Below are positions 41,465 through 43,740 of a DNA stretch of 43,740 nt, in pieces. Position 1 is the stretch's first letter, and every line of letters starts with the position of its first letter. Location of the stretch: the NCBI GenBank assembly GCA_002440745.1, contig DJVB01000010.1:1-43740 (forward strand), read 5' to 3'. The stretch comes from Bacteroidales bacterium UBA6267 (GTDB taxonomy: Bacteria > Bacteroidota > Bacteroidia > Bacteroidales > UBA1556). The notes below the pieces were generated by a model. That model did no database searches. It was not told the DNA's origin and saw only the letters and a list, made by a program, of their open reading frames with translations. The position numbers and the translations under genes were made by a program.

Positions 41465-43303
41465 TTGTGGTTGACTTCGTAATTCGTTAAACCTTTTTCG
41501 GGCTTCAACGGTAAAAAGACTGCCCGGATAATCGATTAACAGTTTGCTATACAAATCGAGAGCTGTGGGTAAATCCTTCAGCTCTTGATCATTTATACGA
41601 GCCATCATTATCAAAGCGTTATCGGCTATGCTACTATAAGGAAATGAATTAGTAACTTTTTCGTAAAACGATAGAGCTGAATCAATTTGATGAAGCGATT
41701 TATATACTTCTGCCCTTCGGAAATGCACAAAAGGTAGAATATTATGCCCGGGGAAAATGGCTTCAATGGTATCAAAAAGTAGAAAAGCGTCCGTATATTG
41801 TTGTTGAAGAATTAGCAAATCGGCACGTGCAAAATAGCTCAAAGTTGTATAAGATGAATCGGCATCTATATTTTCATCAATCAGCAGCGACAGTTCAAGA
41901 GCATCGTTGGCAATGAGCTTTGAAGTAGCTCCTTTAAGAACGTCCAACTGGACCTTAGCCCATTCCATTTCTCCTACAAAATAAAAAAACCGAGCAGCTT
42001 TAAATTTCGCCTCAAAACCAATTGGGTCATTCTTAAACTCCTTTTCCACTTGTTTATAAAGAAGACTTGCACTCCACTTTTCGCCTTTAAAGAGAAGTAT
42101 ATCACCAAGTTCCATTTTCGTTTCGGCATAAATTTCACGAGGTAAACCGGCCATAAGAAGAATTTCTTCCAAAAGATTTTGCCCATCAGAGGGTTGTTGT
42201 AGCCAAAATGTTTTGATTTGTGCCAAATTGCGCATCAGGTCAACTGTAGTGCGATTGTGACCATATTTTTCTAAGACAGTTTCATAGTCGTCTTTTAGCT
42301 TAACTAAGGATTCACGCTCAGGAATTTTACCGTCCGTCAGGCTTTTATATTCGGTGTGAAGCAGGTTAATCTCGGCAGATTGGTAAAATCTGCTTGATTT
42401 GCCAAGGCTTAAGATATATCGATAGGCATCGGAAGCGAGTTTGTATTGTTTATTGGAAATCAATATGTTGGCGAGTTCCATCACGCGATTTCCTTCTTCG
42501 CCAAACTGCCGATCTAATGCTTTGGCCTGCAAAAGTGCTAATGCGAAATCTTGCTTTTGAATCGAATACCAATAAAGCAGCTCAGCATAGATGGTTTTAT
42601 TTGGATACTTTTCGGTGCGTGCTAATAATTCCTCGCGAAGTGCTTCGGAAATTTTTGAACTTCCAAAATCCGAAATCACAAGCTGAAATTTTCCTTGAAC
42701 AAGATTTATGTATTCATCGGAAGAATGAACTAAATCGAGGTAGGTGGAAATCATTGAGTTATAGTCGCCTTTGGCTTGATAGATGTCGGCAATTTCGATA
42801 TTTAAGGGAGGTGAAAATTTCCCTTTTCCTTTTTCCAAAACCTCAAGCGCATAGCTAAAAAGGTCGCGTTGTCGGAAGGCATTGGATAAATAGACAAACT
42901 CGTCACGTGTTTTTCCTGGCTTGCGAACCAAATTGCTAAAAACCTTTTCTGCTTTTCGGTTTTCCCCTGCCATTTGATAGATATAACCAATCTCCACTTC
43001 GTACCGTACATCGGTTGGATTTTTTTTGGCAACAGATTTCACGAAGCTTTCGGCTTCCGAAAATTTAGTGTCGGCAAGAAGGGAGTTGAGGTAGTAATTA
43101 TAAAAATACAAGCTTGGGTTTTTGCGGTAAAGCTGCTCAAAAAGTTCGGCTGCTTTGTCGTATTGAGCTGATTGATAATATTCTAAGGCGAGTTTTTCCT
43201 CAGTAGCAGGCTGAGCCAAAATGGTAAGGAAACTCACCTGAAGTAAAAATAGAATTACCGTATATTTAGTAAAAAGTAATGGATGATTAAAAGAGAATTT
43301 CAT
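41453..43303 (-). CDS. Exported tetratricopeptide-repeat protein
   Basis: A signal peptide (VILFLLQVSFLTILAQ) is followed by TPR-like helical repeats along the whole chain. The first (KLALEYYQSAQYDKAAELFEQ) and last (ALSFYEKVTNSFPYSSIADNALIMMARI, PTALDLYSKLLIDYPGSLFTVEARKRF) are the clearest and resemble BamD/YbgF-type repeats. The function is unknown; an envelope scaffold is plausible. The frame opens at 43342, but the ATG at 43303 is chosen because the -7 element lies at 43340-43347. That gives 616 residues. Confidence 0.85.
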   Translation of the reverse strand: MKFSFNHPLLFTKYTVILFLLQVSFLTILAQPATEEKLALEYYQSAQYDKAAELFEQLYRKNPSLYFYNYYLNSLLADTKFSEAESFVKSVAKKNPTDVRYEVEIGYIYQMAGENRKAEKVFSNLVRKPGKTRDEFVYLSNAFRQRDLFSYALEVLEKGKGKFSPPLNIEIADIYQAKGDYNSMISTYLDLVHSSDEYINLVQGKFQLVISDFGSSKISEALREELLARTEKYPNKTIYAELLYWYSIQKQDFALALLQAKALDRQFGEEGNRVMELANILISNKQYKLASDAYRYILSLGKSSRFYQSAEINLLHTEYKSLTDGKIPERESLVKLKDDYETVLEKYGHNRTTVDLMRNLAQIKTFWLQQPSDGQNLLEEILLMAGLPREIYAETKMELGDILLFKGEKWSASLLYKQVEKEFKNDPIGFEAKFKAARFFYFVGEMEWAKVQLDVLKGATSKLIANDALELSLLIDENIDADSSYTTLSYFARADLLILQQQYTDAFLLFDTIEAIFPGHNILPFVHFRRAEVYKSLHQIDSALSFYEKVTNSFPYSSIADNALIMMARINDQELKDLPTALDLYSKLLIDYPGSLFTVEARKRFNELRSQPQLTP

Positions 43304-43339
43304 TTGAAATTGTTTTTCTCGTCTGACAAATTGAAACGT

Positions 43340-43347
43340 CAAAAATA
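43340..43347 (-). promoter_or_regulatory. -7 element of the TPR gene
   Basis: TATTTTTG on the minus strand matches TAnnTTTG and would start transcription near 43334, a leader of about 30 nt. No TTG is visible at -33. Confidence 0.4.
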
Positions 43348-43440
43348 ATAGATATTTCCGTAACTGAAGAGATTAGTTTCATAAAGGCTAAGGAGGAGAA
43401 TAGGTTGAAAGGACGTTCTCTGTATAGAGTACTCGGGGCG

Positions 43441-43556
43441 AGGATGCGATTGGGTGATGGTGCGATGGTATGAGTGGACGATGGTACGAGTGTACGACGG
43501 TGCGAATGTACGATGGTGCGAGTGTACGATGGTGCGATAGGGCGAGGGGGCGAAAG
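43441..43556. repeat. Minisatellite with 16-bp unit (8-bp sub-repeat)
   Basis: Five consecutive 16-bp units lie at 43467-43546: GGTATGAGTGGACGAT, GGTACGAGTGTACGAC, GGTGCGAATGTACGAT, GGTGCGAGTGTACGAT and the degenerate GGTGCGATAGGGCGAG. They are flanked by further octamers of the form GGTGCGAT. The block is clearly more G-rich than the surrounding DNA and is strongly strand-asymmetric. The open frames across it are repeat artefacts. Confidence 0.88.
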
Positions 43557-43589
43557 AGCAATACTTATAGTTATCACGTAGCGGTCAGC

Positions 43590-43685
43590 TTAAGCTTCTT
43601 TATTAACTGAAAGTTGTTGAAAAGAAACAAAATATAAACTCTTAAAAAAGAAAAGGATAAAGATAATTGCAAGAACATTTCTCAT
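43590..43685 (-). CDS. Possible 31-residue peptide or signal-peptide remnant
   Basis: An ATG at 43685 opens a 31-codon frame whose product is hydrophobic from residue 4 to 17 (MRNVLAIIFILFFF) and then reads SFQQLSVNKEA before a TAA. It looks like the signal peptide of an exported protein that stops at once. It could be a decayed gene start, a small membrane peptide, or chance in AT-rich DNA. No clear promoter precedes it. Confidence 0.2.
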   Translation of the reverse strand: MRNVLAIIFILFFFKSLYFVSFQQLSVNKEA

Positions 43686-43740
43686 AATGAAATGCAAAAA
43701 TCCTCCATCTATTTTTTATGTTGAAAACAAAAACAATAAT

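Larger units (their letters stand above)
43348..43740. other. Gene-poor end of window
   Basis: This stretch of nearly 400 nt holds a GC-richer minisatellite (43441-43556) and one small minus-strand open frame (43590-43685). Otherwise it is AT-rich sequence in which I see no gene, hairpin or operator. Confidence 0.6.

Noticed and set aside
42394..42858. 154-residue plus-strand frame opposite the TPR gene
   Set aside because: It is entirely antisense to a well-supported TPR gene and its product resembles no family.
43441..43556. CRISPR array
   Set aside because: Units are contiguous 16-bp repeats with no unique spacers of 25-40 bp, and no cas genes are present.
43287..43577. 96-residue minus-strand open frame over the minisatellite
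   Set aside because: Most of the product is translated repeat (Pro/Ser/His/Arg-rich) and the frame overlaps the start of the TPR gene; no domain or start signal supports it.

Overview
The window is AT-rich Bacteroidota DNA, most likely from an anaerobic or facultatively anaerobic member of the Bacteroidales or a close relative. The evidence is a type IX secretion component (PorV) and a cargo protein with a type IX C-terminal sorting domain, a Bacteroidota-type putative porin and DUF5777 barrel, a fused CcsBA cytochrome c synthase, a Na+-pumping methylmalonyl-CoA decarboxylase set, and repeated promoter elements of the Bacteroidota form TTG-N(~19-21)-TAnnTTTG. Shine-Dalgarno-like sites are not evident. 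No rRNA, tRNA, transposase, integrase, prophage or CRISPR array was seen.

Layout. (1) 104-1984: a putative porin. (2) 1981-10624, minus strand: a cytochrome c block with a Crp/Fnr regulator, a hexaheme lipoprotein, a monoheme lipoprotein, a DUF5777 barrel, a soluble monoheme cytochrome, a membrane-anchored heptaheme cytochrome, a b561-type di-heme membrane protein and CcsBA. The four cytochromes carry 15 CxxCH sites in about 5 kb and no recognisable terminal reductase is present. (3) 11039-14068: porV, ispF and mobA, then a convergent lpxH. (4) 14185-17151: a GT2 glycosyltransferase and a BlaI/M56-TonB sensor-repressor pair with three operator dyads over its promoter. (5) 17194-20028: manA, then a LOG / P-loop kinase / dCMP deaminase operon ending at a strong two-way terminator. 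(6) 20113-23370: a FadL-like protein and a very low-complexity lipoprotein. (7) 23484-28191: proS, mazG, PAP2 phosphatase and an unrecognised secreted protein. (8) 28315-37029, minus strand: cvpA-mlaF-mlaE, a type IX-secreted subtilase, lysS, a zinc-ribbon coiled-coil protein and a Nif3-like protein. (9) 37304-41464: methylmalonyl-CoA epimerase plus the four-gene decarboxylase sodium pump. (10) 41453-43303: a TPR protein, followed by a gene-poor end holding a 16-bp minisatellite.

How it fits together. The methylmalonyl-CoA genes point to succinate-to-propionate metabolism with Na+ pumping. The cytochrome block looks like a quinol-to-periplasm-to-outer-membrane electron route under redox control. 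An FNR-like box lies directly between the regulator gene and the hexaheme gene. This block is the best candidate for an undescribed system; the second is the split kinase/deaminase pair, which resembles the fused DcdV-type antiphage deaminases.
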